Assembly: GCA_041601535.1 (NCBI GenBank)
Contig: JBFIHZ010000001.1
Span: 1-64,000 of the forward strand
DNA length: 64,000 nucleotides
Direction of reading: 5' to 3'
From: JBFIHZ01 sp041601535
GTDB taxonomy: Bacteria; Pseudomonadota; Gammaproteobacteria; Xanthomonadales; SZUA-36
Shown: positions 62,787 to 64,000 of the stretch, in pieces
Position numbering within the stretch: the first letter of the stretch is position 1
Layout: every line of letters starts with the position of its first letter
Program-made: the position numbers and the translations under genes
Notes under the pieces: model-generated
The model's input: only the letters and a program-made list of their open reading frames with translations
Databases searched by the model: none
What the model was told of the DNA's origin: nothing

Positions 62787-64000
62787 ATCAGCCAGTCAAG
62801 AAGCCGGAAGACGATAAAGTCACCCAGCGTCTGCATACGCTGGCAACCTTTCTGATCAATTACCGTTATGCGGTGGTTTCCATTTTCCTGGTCATCACCG
62901 TGGCCATGCTTTATTCCGCCTCCAGCCTGAAAATCGAAACCGGGTTCAAGAAGCAACTGCCGCTTGAACACGAATACATGCAGACCTTCCTTAAATACGA
63001 AAAGGAGTTTGGCGGTGCCAACCGCATTCTGGTTGCCCTGGTAGCAAGCGATGGAGATATGTTTACCCCTGGTTTTTTCGAGGATTTCGAAAGTATCACC
63101 AACCAGGTGTTTTTCATTCCAGGCGTTGACCGGGCCAGTGTCCGCTCCATATTCACTCCCAATGTGCGTTTCGTGGAAGTGGTTGAAGACGGCTTTGCCG
63201 GTGGCAATGTCATTCCGTCTGATTTTTCTCCAACCGAGCAGATGTTTCAGCGGGTCAGGGGCAATATCGTCAAGTCAGGGGAGGTCGGCCGGCTGGTTTC
63301 TAACGACTTTTCGGGCGCCATGGTGTGGGCCAACCTGCTGGAAGAAGACCCGATAACTGGTGAAAAACTGGATTATCGCCAGGTGGCGGAGCAACTTGAG
63401 GCCATCCGGACGGAGTACGAGGGGGATGATTACACCGTTCATATCATCGGTTTCGCCAAGATCGTCGGCGATATATCGGATGGGGCGAAGTCCGTTGTCT
63501 GGTTTTTCCTGATTGCCCTGTTGGTCACCACTGTACTGTTGTACCTTTATTCCCATTCAATATGGCTGACTTTTATTCCATTGATCTGTTCGCTGATCGG
63601 TGTGACCTGGCAAATGGGCACCCTCAGCCTGTTGGGCTACAGCCTTGACCCGATGAACATCCTCACGCCCTTCCTGATTTTTGCCATTGGGGTGAGTCAT
63701 GGCGTGCAGAAGATCAGCGCCTGGACCGTTGAAAAAGAATTCAATGGCCGTTCGCCCGATGCCTGGGCGCAGGATGGCGTGACTGACGTGGACACCATCG
63801 CCCGGCGCTCGCCCATGCACGGCTCGCGGGAAACCATGAAAAAACTGCTGGCGCCCGGCATCATTGCGCTGATATCGGACACCATTGGTTTCCTGACCAT
63901 CATGTTCATCAATATCCAGATCATCCAGGAACTGGCGATCACAGCGAGTATTGGTGTGGCGGTTATTATCCTCACCAACCTGATATTGCTGCCGGTGCTG
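62783..64000 (+). CDS. RND-superfamily (MMPL-type) permease, 3' end missing
   Basis: Starts at GTG 62783 after GGGAGACGGA and runs open to the window end (406 residues visible; members usually have 750-900). TM1 (about residues 30-48) precedes a periplasmic loop (about 55-235) with IETGFKKQLPLEHEYMQTF; a run of helices starts near residue 238 (VVWFFLIALLVTTVLLYLYS) and includes LTPFLIFAIGVSHGVQKI, the MMPL/HpnN-like core. It is predicted to move hydrophobic molecules using proton flow. Start codon overlaps the propeller stop. The rest of the cluster lies beyond the window. Confidence 0.92.
   Translation, partial: MNQPVKKPEDDKVTQRLHTLATFLINYRYAVVSIFLVITVAMLYSASSLKIETGFKKQLPLEHEYMQTFLKYEKEFGGANRILVALVASDGDMFTPGFFEDFESITNQVFFIPGVDRASVRSIFTPNVRFVEVVEDGFAGGNVIPSDFSPTEQMFQRVRGNIVKSGEVGRLVSNDFSGAMVWANLLEEDPITGEKLDYRQVAEQLEAIRTEYEGDDYTVHIIGFAKIVGDISDGAKSVVWFFLIALLVTTVLLYLYSHSIWLTFIPLICSLIGVTWQMGTLSLLGYSLDPMNILTPFLIFAIGVSHGVQKISAWTVEKEFNGRSPDAWAQDGVTDVDTIARRSPMHGSRETMKKLLAPGIIALISDTIGFLTIMFINIQIIQELAITASIGVAVIILTNLILLPVL

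Noticed and set aside
1..64000. tRNA, rRNA, CRISPR arrays, insertion sequences and prophage
   Set aside because: I saw no transposase, integrase, phage structural gene, spaced direct repeats or tRNA-like cloverleaf. The phage-like gene at 28132 stands alone.

Overview
This 64 kb window is chromosomal DNA with bacterial gene density, about 58-60 % G+C by eye. Gene content points to a free-living, probably marine, aerobic gammaproteobacterium: a FadE acyl-CoA dehydrogenase with the gammaproteobacterial C-terminal extension, yggS-proC-yggT beside pilT-pilU, aroK-aroB-hemE, a homodimeric AceE, an E3 subunit with its own lipoyl domain, exosortase H, and a TonB-dependent receptor of the plug-plus-cysteine-loop type. 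I place it loosely near Chromatiales, Xanthomonadales or Woeseiales and cannot name a genus. I found no rRNA, tRNA, CRISPR array or insertion sequence.

Layout. 1-1466: end of fadE. 1689-3699: overlapping ECF sigma, anti-sigma-like and DUF4097 genes. 4101-7079: TonB-dependent receptor, preceded by an operator-like tandem repeat and closed by a clear terminator. 7231-12170: island of modification enzymes (three sulfotransferase-fold proteins, two 2-oxoglutarate/Fe(II) oxygenases of different families, one methyltransferase). 12269-16427: two tandem DUF697-type GTPases and a divergent soluble histidine kinase. 16441-25420: housekeeping block with hemE, aroB, aroK, xrtH, pdxH, a DUF4426 gene, yggT, proC, yggS, pilT and pilU. 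25656-27603: OmpR-type two-component system. 27716-33067: small envelope proteins, a gene resembling marine-phage proteins, and a second sulfotransferase/prolyl-hydroxylase/beta-barrel locus. 33259-35916: redox, stress and amino-acid transport genes. 36070-47080: central carbon block tkt, gap, pgk, pyk, class I fba and maeB, with a sulfotransferase gene inverted between pgk and pyk. 47094-53617: pyruvate dehydrogenase operon aceE, aceF, a retropepsin-like protease gene and lpdA. 53688-55932: exported methyltransferase-like protein and an SLC13-type carrier. 56162-64000: envelope lipid-handling cluster of a VolA/Pla-1-like lipase, DUF1302, DUF1329, a YCF48-like propeller and an RND/MMPL permease cut by the window edge.

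Three systems deserve attention. (1) Two loci about 20 kb apart pair sulfotransferases with closely matched prolyl-4-hydroxylase-like oxygenases; each lies near an outer-membrane barrel gene, suggesting one sulfation/hydroxylation pathway of unknown substrate. (2) The lipase-DUF1302-DUF1329-YCF48-RND cluster looks like a complete machine for releasing and moving a hydrophobic compound across the envelope, and FadE could feed its product into beta-oxidation. (3) TTAA-N7-TTAA repeats with an exact 11-bp period precede both the TonB-dependent receptor gene and the OmpR-type regulator gene, so that regulator may control itself and the receptor.
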